A stretch of DNA of 64,000 bases from assembly GCA_010356995.1 (NCBI GenBank), contig ML996708.1, forward strand, positions 62,001 to 126,000. Direction: 5' to 3'. Positions 20,956 to 31,723 of this stretch are shown here, piece after piece; within the stretch, counting starts at the first letter, position 1; each line of letters opens with the position of its first letter. The translations under genes were made by a program, and so were the position numbers. The notes under the pieces were generated by a model. It was not told the origin of the DNA and did no database searches. It saw nothing but the letters and a program-made list of their open reading frames with translations. This DNA comes from Trichodelitschia bisporula (Eukaryota > Ascomycota > Dothideomycetes > Phaeotrichales > Phaeotrichaceae).

Positions 20956-21894
20956 TCAAGTCCCGACAACGCGCCATTGGGAAGCACCAGCCTCTCTCCC
21001 AGTCGCTTGAGCGACCAGCTCAGGACCCGGCTTCCTCGCCGTGACCACAGTGTACCGATACACCCCCTTGACAGCAGACCGATATGCCTCAACGCCCGCC
21101 ATAGTATTGACAAACCGCTTTTGCAATCCCAGCGCCTTGATGACAAGATAGGGTATATACCCAACGACAAAAAATAACCACAGCAACGGCTGCGTCCTCT
21201 TAGACAAGTCCCTCACCACAACATCCACAAACCCAGCCTCAGCAAGCATCCCGTCCAGCACGCCCCGCGAGAAGCGCTGATTCGCCGGCATAGCCGAAAG
21301 ATCGTTAATCGCCTGCATCGACAGCCGATCCTCCTCCGGCAGCGTCTCAACAGCGATATGGTCGTACTCATACAGCGCAAGCCGACCACCGGGTCGGAGT
21401 GTGCGGTAGAACTCGGCAAGCACCTTCTCCGGCTCCGCAGCATGCACCAGCGTTTCCATGGTATATATGCCTTCGAACCGCCCCGTCTCAAACACAGACA
21501 AGTCATGGTAGTCGCCCTTCCTTACACGCACTCTGCCCTCAAGTCCCCGCCCCCGCACCGTCTGCCGCGCCCGCACAACATGCCGATCCACAATATCAAT
21601 TCCCTCGACGCGCAGCCCGCGCGCCGCAAGATTTGCCGCAACATAACCATGCCCGCATCCCGCGTCCAGAACCTCGCTCTCCTCCGGCAGAGCCAATGAA
21701 TCGAAGAGATGGTCCTCCATGCGGCGCAAAGCAGTACCAATAGGCCATGGCCAGGCGTTCTCGTTTTCGTAGAGCCCGAAGTGCCGTGTGCCGCCTAGGA
21801 AAAGCCGGTATCCGAGGCGCGATTCGAGGGAGTTGTAGTATCGCTGCAGTTTGGTGTGATGCTTGAGAAGGGACTTGCGCTCTGGGGAAGACAT
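20956..21894 (-). CDS. SAM-dependent methyltransferase, sterol methyltransferase-like
   Basis: A single-exon gene for 312 residues of a class I methyltransferase resembling the sterol C24 / gamma-tocopherol methyltransferase branch. The SAM-binding motif is EVLDAGCGHGYVAANLA near 75-91, followed by the acidic loop VEGIDIVDRHV, motif II GIYTMETLVHAAEP and motif III LRPGGRLALYEYDH. The N-terminal HFGLYENENAWPW fits the substrate-pocket region of small-molecule methyltransferases. The C-terminal WLFFVVGYIPYLVIKALG is hydrophobic and could contact membrane, suggesting a lipid or prenyl-like substrate (inference). It lacks the length and C-terminal domain of Erg6, so I do not call it ERG6. ATG 21894 is the first in frame. 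Convergent with cutC. Confidence 0.8.
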   Translation of the reverse strand: MSSPERKSLLKHHTKLQRYYNSLESRLGYRLFLGGTRHFGLYENENAWPWPIGTALRRMEDHLFDSLALPEESEVLDAGCGHGYVAANLAARGLRVEGIDIVDRHVVRARQTVRGRGLEGRVRVRKGDYHDLSVFETGRFEGIYTMETLVHAAEPEKVLAEFYRTLRPGGRLALYEYDHIAVETLPEEDRLSMQAINDLSAMPANQRFSRGVLDGMLAEAGFVDVVVRDLSKRTQPLLWLFFVVGYIPYLVIKALGLQKRFVNTMAGVEAYRSAVKGVYRYTVVTARKPGPELVAQATGREAGASQWRVVGT

Positions 21895-22456
21895 GATGAT
21901 GATGGTTGGTACGTTGGTAGGTAATGTGGGCCCTTCGGGCTCGTAGCCGCGGGCTTCCGGTGAGCGGTCCGCTATGCGGTCGCTAGCTGCAAGAAGCTGG
22001 TGCCTGTCGCGAACCCCATGCCTCCCGGGAGTGGCTTCAGCCTAGCGCTAACTCCCACCGGGCCGCTCCTGCCGCTGTACCTCATGCGTTCTCCGAGTTC
22101 GCGTTTCGCTTCTCCGTTCTGCTACCAGTCAATGTTGTTGTTGTACTTCGAGGAAACTAAACCTGAGCATCCAGCGAACTTGCCGGGTACGGTAATCCGC
22201 TAACCTACAGATGTACTTTCACTCGATGCGACATGCCTTAGCCTTTGCCTGCAGCGTCGGAACACTGGTGCGATACACGTTCTATTCATGACTACTTTAT
22301 CCTCACTGCTCAGCTCGCGTCGACATTGGTGCAGCCTTGTCCTACCAAAATTTTTTCGCTGACGTTACTGGGGGAAAGCTGCACAATCTGGGCTAGGTGA
22401 AGAGTGAGCTCGCTTTGCACCAAGGGAAACAATGATTAAGATTCGGTTCGATAGAT
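21895..22456. other. Intergenic region
   Basis: About 560 bp between two minus-strand genes. I see no repeat or RNA gene here. Confidence 0.5.
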
Positions 22457-23367
22457 CTAAGTATGAGCCGCTGACACCATCACTCCTTCCTGCCAGCCGT
22501 ATGATACCTGCCGTCCACACGTCAACCGTACCGATGGTCGCTTCGCACTATGCCTAATACCCGCCCCTGACTGGAAAGGGGGGTTAGCTGCGGAACGAAA
22601 AGCTTAGGTGGAGTTATTTTCATGTACATACTGGTCATCAATAGTTGATTCCGCTGACAGAGCGCCGTTCGTGCCGGGCAGTGCTCGTCGAACTTGTCCG
22701 TCCAGGCTTCGACAATCCGGATCGCGTGATGTTTCCTAACCTCGTTTTCGAGACCTTGGATTTGGTCTTCCGGGAAGGTCTTGAACACCCTCTTAGCGAC
22801 TTCCAACTTATTCCGATAAATCTCGTCGAATTTGTCCGTGAAATTTTTCATGACATCATCCGTCAGGACTTCTAACACGTCCCTCCTGAGACCTGCCGCT
22901 AGCATATCGGTAAGGTCTTTGATGCCCTTATTTACGACGCTGTTGATGATCTTATCCCTGAGATTTTTTTGGCGCGTACTCCAGTGATAGAGGAGCTCGT
23001 CAATGAACTCGTCGGACATTTGTCCCAAGGCATCCGCTGGCGCTTCCATGAGGACCTCGAGCATCGCATTTTTAGCCTCCTCGTACTTAGTTCGAAAATC
23101 GTCGTCCAGCTCGTCCATGAACCTTTCCATGACATCATATGTCAGGACTTTCTCAACGCGTCTCCTGAGGATCGTCGCCAGCACATCGGTGACCTCTGTG
23201 ATGCGCTTGTTCACGAAGATGTTGATAATCTCATCCTTGAGCTTTTCCTTTCGAATATCCCAGAGGCATTTGACGAGCTCAATTCTGAACTTTTCAGTCT
23301 TTTGTTGAACCTGATCCGCGATATCCTTCGGCGTGCCATCGGGCCCGGGCAAAGGCGGTTCAGCCAT
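22457..23367 (-). CDS. Hypothetical protein with an internally duplicated helical domain
   Basis: Predicted 288 residues from ATG 23367, not recognised. Exon 1 is 23367-22632; a 44-bp intron (22631-22588, donor GTATGT, acceptor CCGCAG) leads to a short last exon ending at 22457. If unspliced, the frame ends at 22522 instead. The core consists of two homologous segments of about 70-90 residues. Copy 1 begins near residue 40 with KLKDEIINIFVNKRITEVTD and copy 2 near residue 133 with NLRDKIINSVVNKGIKDLTD; both continue with a LRRxVxxVLTxDVMxxF block and a Lys/Glu-rich helix. The sequence is mostly helical and charged, with no membrane segment or signal. The organisation recalls host-range or heterokaryon-type orphan proteins only in being repetitive; I assign no function. 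Confidence 0.5.
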
Positions 23368-24739
23368 GACTAGGTCTGCCACGTATACACTCCAAAACTG
23401 ACTATCTTGGCTCACTGGATGGCGTTGATTGTTGACGGCGACGAGCGAAAGGAGAAAACGAGATTGCGGGCGCAGACTAGAACTAGAGTTGTTAGCTTTG
23501 CCCAGTGGTTGTTCAGAGGGACAGACGCTGTAGTTTGATGGATTGCCGGTCACTGAAACGGCGTCTGGAGCAGTACGGAGAGGTGTGAGCGAGATTTTGA
23601 CTGTGATGGCGCATTTTGAGGAAGGGGCACTGAGCTGAGATTAAATATTCAGTTGGGACAATGCATACGTGGCTCCGAGATGTGACTGCTGAGAAAATCA
23701 AGGACCCGGTACAAGAGGGAAAAGCCGAGCGGAGATCTATAGCTAGTCTACCGTGGTACTCACTGTTTCAGGTCATTAGGCAACGAACCTTGGTTTGGCA
23801 ATGGCGTGCTGCCCCGGGGTGAGTTTACGTAGTATGGCCGGTGTGTACGCATAGCTGAGGCGTAGGACTGCAAAAAGGGTTCGAGCATCGTCTTTGACTG
23901 CATCATGCTTTGGGCATGTATGCCCGGCTCTCTGGGAACGATGAGCCGTTGGGCCTGGTGAGAGTATGGAGCTTACTGCAGGATACCGCAGTAGTAAGAC
24001 GTTCAGCAGAGATTGAACGCTTTCGGAAGTTTCCTTTGGCATTGCAAGTTTTCGTCGAAGCAACTGAGCGGTAGCAGCATGCCCACGACTGTCACCGGCA
24101 TTCGTTTGTACGATCCTGACTGGTTGCGCGTCTGTCCTGTCCGCATCGTGGCACAGAGCAAGATCAAAACGGTTAACAAGAAACAGGGGCGTAGAATTAA
24201 GATTCTGGTGTCTTCTGTTGAATGGTCAGCAGTAGAACTCTGGTATGCGGTCTGGATCGGTCCGTACTACGTAGCCCGATATCAGGTTATTGGTATCTGT
24301 CTACCAGGGAGATTCGCCGGCGACGTAACCTGTTTGGTACACGGTACGTACTGCTGTCTAGGCCTACACGTGGGAGTGGCGATTTTGGCTTCTATGCCCG
24401 ATTCCGGACACCGGACGCCGAATGTCGGACTCCCGAACGCCGATACGGTACCGCACGTGCTGGGAACCAAAGATACATGTCAACTCCGAAGCAAACCTCA
24501 CACACTCAGCCTGGTCAAGGTTGAATCAAGACGCCAGAAGATCAGCGTGCAAACAAGACCTCAGCAAAACGAGCACCAAAGGCAGCAATAGGTAAAGTCA
24601 TAAAAAAGGTCAAAGATGTTAGTTCCTATCGGCCTAAGCAATGACAAGCGCCTCCCGATACCGCCCAGAAGCCACACCGACATCAAGCTACCCAAATTCC
24701 GCACAACGAAGCTCCATGAACACCGCTCTACCACCAAGC
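23368..24739. other. Intergenic region
   Basis: 1.37 kb between two minus-strand genes. Part of it (about 24100-24460) is rich in GTAC palindromes. A 192-codon plus-strand frame at 24013-24591 has no family resemblance and unusual composition, so it is not called. Confidence 0.5.
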
Positions 24740-26466
24740 CTACGACCCATGCCCCGCCGGCGGTGGCGACCGGCGCCTCCACGCCGCGCCCTTAACCTGC
24801 GTCAACACAACGGGGCCAATAAACGCCGCCACAATAACCGCCTGAAGACCAAACGTCATCGCCGGCCCGCTCGCCGCCACCCACTTCATCTGGAAGTAGA
24901 CTACACAGAAGCCGCCAATCGTGCGGAAGGTATTGATCCAGGCGCTCGCCAGGGCGGCATGCGCCGGGAACACATCCAAGATATAAGCCGAGATGGCGAC
25001 CGTGGTCCCAAGGGTTGAGAAGCAGTTAAGGGCCCAGCCGAACGCGAGCCCGACCCAGGAGAGGTGGTGCTGCAGCGTTTGCCCGAAGAGGACGAGGCCA
25101 GCCATGCCCAGGATCCAAGGGGGGTAGACGCCCCAGAGCCGGTTCTCAGGACTGTAGGTACCGCCGTGCAGACGCACATGCCGCTCGAAGAGGAAGTCGT
25201 TGAACCAGTGGCCCCAGACTTCGGCGATGAGGGTGCCGATCATGGGGGCGAAGAAGAGCATGGCGACGGCGGTGTCGGAGAAGAGGTACGGCGGGGGCTT
25301 GACGAATTGGGTCATGGTGCTGACCAGGCCGATGGTCCACATGGTGATGAAGGTTACGAAGAAGAAGGCTGGGGGGCGTTAGTGAGGTCGATGATGGGAC
25401 AGGGAACGGAACGTACTTGGTAGGAGCAGGTACGGCCGCAGCAACAGGCCGAACAGATCGCGGAACACGCGCATGACGCTCGGGCGCGTCTCGGCGTCAC
25501 GCCAGCCGGCGATGCCGGTGAGGCGGAAGATGCGTTCGACGGTCGGGTTCGGGTGGATGTGATACTTGCGGGGGCTCTCGCGCTCGTACAGCGTCTCATC
25601 GCCCACCAACAAGATCCCCAGCACCGAGAGACCGTAGAAGCCGCACAGAACGCCAAAGTTGTCACGCCACGTCAATTTCGCCGCCAGCAGGCCCGAAATA
25701 AACGGGCCCAGGTAGGGCCCGATGAGAAAGCTAAACGCCCACAGGTTAATCTTGCGCGCACGCTCGTGGAAGAAGAACATGTCGTGGATGATGCTTAGGC
25801 CGACTACTTGGGGCGGCGCGCCGAAGAAGCCCTGTAGCGTGCGGCATGCGGTGAAGCCGGAGTAGGATGAGGCTTGGGCGGCGCCGATGGTGCAGATGAG
25901 CGTGAGGAGCTGCGACCAGAAGAGCACGGGGAGGCTCGAGGGTTAGCCGATGCCGACGACGGGGGACACACGTACCGCCCGTAGCGCTGTACCAGCGGCA
26001 CGGCGAGCAGACCACCAGGGCCCTGCATGAAGATAGCGCCGCTGATGGAGTTGGCCACGGCGGGAACGGGCATCTACTTCGTCAGCTTTTGCGGGGAGCT
26101 GGCCGGCGCACGAACCTTCCAGTCCATAGCTTGCTGCTCAAAGAGCGTCGTGCCCCACGTGATGACCCAGTCAGTGAGAAAGCAGCCGGGTAATAGCGAG
26201 GCGAACACGGCGTGCTTCTTTAGCCATGACCAGTTGAGGGGGTCTTGTGGGTCGTCTGACGGTTGCGGGATGAGCACTGTCTGTCCGTCTGCCATGGTCT
26301 TGACGTTCATGGAGTGACGCGAGCGCCGCACGCTCTGCCGTTTGCTGCCGACTTCGCTGTCCAACGGTGCTTCGCGTACAACGTACACGCCGGACATGGT
26401 GTCGAATTCATCAGGGCCCTCGTAGACGGGGTCTATCAAGGGTTCGTGCTTGGTTGTAGAAGACAT
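24740..26466 (-). CDS. MFS transporter, DHA1 (HOL1-like) type
   Basis: A complete 531-residue major facilitator. Exons: 26466-26116, 26073-25976, 25934-25417 and 25368-24740; introns of 42, 41 and 48 bp have GTTCGT/GTACGT donors and CTGAC/CTAAC branch sites. A long hydrophilic head with DPQDPLNWSWLKKHA precedes helix 1, the usual head of fungal DHA1 drug:proton antiporter-like proteins. The motif A region is LLAVPLVQRYGRLPVLFWSQ, and RTLQGFFGAPPQVVGLSIIHDMFFFHERARKIN matches the motif C / helix 4-5 region. Central loop residues ESPRKYHIHP link the two six-helix halves. HOL1-group members carry polyamines, cations or drugs; the substrate is not predictable. The tail GAAWRRRSPPPAGHGS is short and basic. 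Confidence 0.9.
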
Positions 26467-28738
26467 AGCGGAGACAATAGGGGGAAGTAAATGCCGTGCA
26501 GGCTACAAGAAACGAATAATCTGTAAGATGCGATACAAGAGCGGTAAGATGCGAAGGAATGCGAAGAAATGGGGAACTTAGGGTCCTGAGGGAGAAGGGA
26601 GCTTTATCGAGGGCAGAGGTGGGGAGTGGAGACGGTGGATGGAGACGGAGGAGAGCAGAACTGAGGGTACTTTTGACGTAAGGCCCACGTCCGAGGACCA
26701 AACAAAGCTCCCTCGGGAGTTCCTACCACAGTACCTCGCAGCGTAGGGACGTTGGAGTGCAAGCTGTGGAATGTGCGATTGGAGCACTTGCTGAACAGGG
26801 CAAGCTCTCACCATGCCTCTAGATAGCTAAGACCGCAGGAGTGGGGCCGAACAGAGCGTCACCGTTCCAGCCGGCGACATCACTTCGGAAGATGTTGAGC
26901 AGACCCTGCCGATACTGGGCCAGACTGTCGGCGTACAGCTTGTCCTTCAGGCCGCCGATATACCGCGTCTGGTAGGGATGCAGGCGCACAAGAAGCCGAT
27001 GAAACGATACCATACACAGAAAGGTCGCTCAGGCGCCCTGCGCTTCCCGTTTCGTACCGCTCGAGGTGATTGGCGGGTACACCAGATGCGCCTTCAGCTG
27101 TGGTGTTTGTATCCTGCCACGAGAACAAAGGCTCCGACGTGCAGGTTGTGATACCTGCGTCAAGGCTGAAGCTAGTGGCCGACGAGCACCCGGCGTCCCA
27201 TCACCACTCAGGTTGGATTCCAGACCGCGCGTCGTCTAATCGGATGCGAGACATTTCTGGAGTATTTTTGAGAGTCGATCCGCAGGGTCCAGGCCGCCCG
27301 TTGGAGGCCCAGACGGCCAACGGCATCGATGGCTCATGGACGCCGCATTCAGCCTGACGTTTTCTGTCCGATTGGGACATGGCGCTAATCCTTGTATCAG
27401 CTGGCTAGGGTCGGGGTATATTCCAACGACAGCGAAGAGTAGCGGTGCATCTCGCTGCACCATCTTGCTTGCTTATTGTCGGGGGTTTGCTTGCAACAAC
27501 GTCGTCTGTGACCTTCGCGGAAGCTCACAACCAATCGATAAGTTCACAAAGCTTGCGGTTTTGAATAAAAAGCGAGTTCTTTGCTGACTCTTAGCAGAAT
27601 CGAGCAAATGTACGAACGTCCGGTGGTATGATTTGCCTCAGGCGAAGATGCTTTCCCATTAATGACGAAGTTGGCATGAGTTATCTGACTGCCCGCCTTC
27701 CTCCTTCGCCTCGGACGCGTGATGAGCACACATCAGTCGATGCGGAACTGCTGAAAGCCTGACCTCTGTCAACTCAACCGGACGATCCAGGGCTTGAAGC
27801 AAGCTGGCTTGGCCTGGTATACCCAAGTGTCGAAGGTACTCTCGAGTAGCGGCTTTTAGAACTAGCAGCTCCGCATCAACTGATCCGTTCTCGTCACGCG
27901 TTCGAGGCAAAGGAGAGAGGACATCAGTCCGACAACTCATCCTAACTTCGTCATTGACAGGTTATGACTCCGGGCCCATGAATTGTCGATGACCGAGCGG
28001 TCAAGCTTTTCTCTCAAGTTCCACCACCAAAGGGATGCCTGTCGCTCGGGAAACATCGTCGCCGCAGCATCCTCTCCGATTACGCGAGGACGGGTCGCGC
28101 GGCAAGATCTCGATCGCCGCATTCGGGGCCCTAAGAGCCGAGATGCACCGCATCGACGGTTTCAATGAACGGTACTTGCGTCTCACGGTACTGTCTTTTC
28201 CGCGCGGGCAAGTTAATATCAGTTTAGGGTTCGGCAGGGTGGGATGCTAGCTGGGTTCAGGTTTGGGAAGCGCGGGAGGAAGGGGTCTTTGGAGGGTAGG
28301 GAGTTGGCCTTGGGGCAACAGGGCGTTGGATGTGTTAAACCTCTGTGTTTTGCAAGCTCTGACGATTCTGGATTACGGTCAGTCTTACTTCGTTTCTTCA
28401 GAGGCCGTCCCTACCGACGACTGGCACTCACAGCAGCCCGCACGAGAGCAGTCGTCAGCCACACGTCAGCATGGATTGTGACTAGTCAGCCTACGCTCGT
28501 ATGTACGCAACCAACGCCCTCTGCCTTTACATACCGTGTTATCCGACCGTGCCTAGCTGACCACATATGCCATCCCACCCATCATTATCCAGCCGAAATG
28601 CGATCCTGATATACGATCCCGCAATGCAAACGCCGCCCGCCATCCAGCCGATCCGATTATGCCGCCCAATGCCCGGGTAATCCTTCAACGCCCGCAATGC
28701 CGAAAACACATAAACCAGCCCAACGCCCCCACGAAAGC
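26467..28738. other. Intergenic region with a possible gene remnant
   Basis: 2.27 kb between the MFS gene start and the Rab-like gene stop, both on the minus strand. Apart from the remnant at 26820-27180 I see only short frames without resemblance to known families. Confidence 0.5.
26820..27180 (-). pseudogene. Degraded coding remnant, family unknown
   Basis: Two neighbouring minus-strand frames read like protein: an upstream one (27180-26970) with NTTAEGASGVPANHLERYE and LSDLSVYGIVSSAS, and a downstream one (about 26975-26820) with YIGGLKDKLYADSLAQYRQG and WNGDALFGP. They overlap in different frames, which suggests a frameshift in a former host gene. The composition (Asn-Thr sequons, Cys-poor, no basic bias) fits a secreted protein. 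I could not name the family, and chance is possible. Confidence 0.3.
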
Positions 28739-29717
28739 TCAACAACACCCCTTCCGCACCGGCCTCTCCGCCTCCTCCTCGCTCACCCTCGCCGTCGTAC
28801 CCCCAGAGAAACCCCCAAGTCCGAGCCAACTCCTCCTCCGATCCCCCGGCCCAAGCCGAAAACTGCCCGTATTCCCCGCCGACGCAGGATCGTACTCGCC
28901 GAAAAACGAGCTCCGGTCGTCAAGTCCCGGTGTACGCCCGCCCAGATCGGCAGCGAGGCGGGCTTCGAGGGCAGCGCGCGCGTTGCGCTGGTCCACAAGG
29001 CGGCGCGTGATGACGCGGAAGACCTCTTCGACACCTTCGCCCGTCGAGGCGCTGATCTCGTGGCAGCAGTCCCAGCCCAGGTCTTGGCCCCAGAAGCCCA
29101 TGCTGCTGCGGTTGGAGCTGGGCGAGGCGAGGGGTTGGTTGTGGGAGGGTGGGGGTTGGGTGAAGGGGTTTGTGAGGAGGGGGGAGGGCGAGGTTGCGCT
29201 TGCGCTGCTCAGCGCGGCGGGGTGCAGGTTTTCGGCGACGTAGGCGATGCATTGTTCGAATGTGACTTTGCGCGACGAGGGGTCGGCGGCGACGATGTCG
29301 CTCTTTGTGCCGACGACGTGTAGGATGGTGTCCGAGGGGAGATTCTTCCTTAGCTCGTGCAGCCAGTGACCCATTTCGACAAACGACGGCTCGGATGTGA
29401 TGTCGTAGCAAAGCAGCGCAGCATTGGCGCCTGGGATCGTCAGTCGCACAGCGCCGTGCCGGGAGCCCTGGTCACTCACCTCGATAGTACAACTTGCTGA
29501 TACTGCGGAAGCGTTCCTGGCCCGCTGTATCCCAGATCTGCAGGCGCACGACCGTCGCACTGTCGATGTCTACGACGCGCTTGGTCACGAAGGACGCGCC
29601 GATGGTGCTGTGCAGTGAGGCCGCGAAGGAGTTCTTTACGAACCGCGTCACGAGCGATGTTTTCCCCACGCCTTGGGCGCCGAGCACCACGATCTTGGCC
29701 TCTAGATCGAGACTCAT
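28739..29717 (-). CDS. Rab-like small GTPase with a TKSD box and extended C-terminus
   Basis: A 309-residue Rab-family GTPase, long for the family (about 200). Exons 29717-29480 and 29430-28739; the 49-bp intron has donor GTGAGT and branch CTGAC. Motifs: G1 GAQGVGKTS, switch I around STIGASF, G3 [11 protein letters not shown] with the Rab-typical ISKLYYRGA following, G4 written GTKSD instead of NKxD, G5 ISAS. Between G4 and G5 lies an insert of some 60 residues rich in Ser, Pro and Asn. The tail is Gly/Ser/Arg-rich and ends in KGCC, a CC prenylation signal for Rab geranylgeranyltransferase. The TKxD form of G4 is normal in Rho proteins and tolerated for guanine binding. The effector region is endosomal Rab5/22-like; membrane traffic is the likely role. 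Confidence 0.85.
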
Positions 29718-30186
29718 GGTGGGCGAGGGAGGGAAATGATATGGAGGAGACGGGGCGTGCGCGTGTTTTATGGGTGCGCTGCGGAGGCTGACCGGCGGAA
29801 GCCAGTGGCGAGGCGCCTGTTGCACGGGGACAAAGTGACTACTTTGCAAGCTTTATTTGAAGCCTGCGAGTATGCGCGGTTCGAGGGCCAGTGATAAATC
29901 ACGAGGGTAAATCGTGCGGCGCTGTTCCTGAATTGATGTGAACGTGCTGTGAGGCTGTCGCGGCACAGACGGTGAGAGGTTGCGTTCGAGGTCGAGGATT
30001 GCAGTTGGTGGAGCGGGCACAGATGCAGATGCTTGGGGGCATTGGAGCACGCGCCTCAATCACATGTGAGACATTGCAGCTTGTGATGCCTGGGGTGGAC
30101 CATGCATGGATGCCTTACGGATATTCTGATCCTCACATCTTCTCGAATTCATCTCAGCGCAACGTCAGAGGCACAAAAACGAGTAT
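29718..30186. other. Intergenic region upstream of the Rab-like gene
   Basis: 469 bp between the stop of the DAL5-like gene and the start of the Rab-like gene. No feature seen beyond presumed promoter and 3' end. Confidence 0.5.
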
Positions 30187-31723
30187 CTACAAGAACCACC
30201 GAAACTCGGGTACCTTCGGTCCGTCCCTCAACATTTCAGTTGGAATATCGCGAACCGCAATCTTGCGTCCCTGGACCCGATCCCGCCGCTTGTTGTCAAA
30301 CATCATATACGTCCCCAGCAGCAGCGTCAAGCAGAAGCCCGTCGCTCCAAATGCCGCCGTTGTCGCCAGAGCCGGAATGTACTTCGGCGCGTCTTGGTTG
30401 CGGAATATGTTGGACGACACTACGCCCATCAAGTTCGCCAGCGGCACCGCCAGCGACGTCAGAATCAACCGTCTGCCCTCGTGCGCGGTGTTGTTGTTGT
30501 ACCACACGTCCAGCAGCACCGACGGCGCCGATGTGCCCCCTAGCTTGTCAGTAACCCCACTGTTTGCATGGAGCGGGTAACATACAGGTCATCATGAAGG
30601 AGGCAAAGTATGCCACATGCAGCTGGTGCTCGACATCAATCCCGACGTAAATGATCATCCCAATAAATGTAAACAGGAAGCCCGCCGCGATGAACGGGAA
30701 CCGCCACCGCGTGTAATCCGACGCAAAAGCAAGCACCAGCAACATTATCGCGCCACTCACATTCGGCGCCACGGTGTACAGATTCGTCTTGACAGTGTTG
30801 TACCCCAGCCGGCCGATAATCTGCGGCAGGAACAGCTGCACCGCCTGCAGCGGCACGCCGAGGCAGATCTGGATCGCCAAAATGCACCACGAGGTCGGGT
30901 GCTTGAGAATAACGAGCGACTCGCGGATGTTGAGCTTCTCGTTGACCTTGGACGAGGAGTCGAGGAGCATGCGCTCGTACGCGAGCTTCCTCTCCTCGGC
31001 GTTGAAGAACTTCGCTTCCGACGACGACCGCGGCAGGTACCAGAAGGCGAAGCAGGCGAAGAGCACAGTCCCAGTACCCTCGATTAGGAACAGGTACCGC
31101 CAGTGTTCCAGGATGCCGCCTTTGATCTGGAACACGCCGAACGAGAGCAGCCCTGAGAAAGCCGACGCGATCGACTGCGCGGCGTAGAAGATAGCCAGGC
31201 GCCGCGCCAGCTCGCCGCGGCGGTAGAAAGTCGTCTGGTAGTAAATGACGAGTGGGAAGAAGGCACTCTCGCTCATGCCCAGAAACCAGCGTATCGCCAT
31301 CAAGCCGCTGAAGTTCTTAACCGCCGCGACGCACAGCGTGCAAGTCCCAAACGTGAGCATCATAAGCGGCAACACGCGATTCGGCCCATACTTCTTGCCC
31401 AAAATACCGAGAAACGGCGCCGTGAGCACGTACGGCACGAAGAAGATGGACAGGATGAGGTTGTACTTGTTTGTGCCCGCCATGCCGAGCGACTTCTCCA
31501 GCCCCGCTGTCTTCGCGTTGCCTAGGTTGGATTTATCGAGCGAGTTGAAGAGGTACATGACGGCCAGGACGGGTAGGATCCGGAGGTCGATTTTCCACAC
31601 AAGCGCGCGCTCGGCGACCGGGTCGATTGTGTAGGTTGAGACAGTTTCGCCGATGTGCTTGTCCGAGCTGCCGTCTGAGACGTGCGTCTCCACGGGCTCC
31701 GTCTTCTCAAATTCCTTGTCCAT
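30187..31723 (-). CDS. MFS transporter, DAL5/anion:cation symporter type
   Basis: A complete MFS carrier of the allantoate permease (DAL5/TNA1) group, which takes up carboxylate-type nutrients such as allantoate, nicotinate, pantothenate or biotin precursors at the plasma membrane. Exons 31723-30586 and 30539-30187, 496 residues; the 46-bp intron has donor GTATGT and branch ACTGAC. The head ends in ERALVWKIDLRILPVLAVMYLFNSLDKSNLGNAK, diagnostic of the group. Other landmarks are the motif A equivalent ILGKKYGPNR, RWFLGMSESAFFPLVIYY, RRGELARRLAIFYAAQSIASAFSG and, after the intron, WGTSAPSVLLDVWYNNNTAHEGRR with NIFRNQDAPKYIPAL. Start at ATG 31723 rather than an upstream alternative because it begins the conserved acidic head. 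Exact substrate is not predictable. Confidence 0.9.

Noticed and set aside
24013-24591. 192-codon plus-strand frame
   Set aside because: Composition is unlike a protein gene and it lies in GTAC-rich intergenic DNA; no motif seen.
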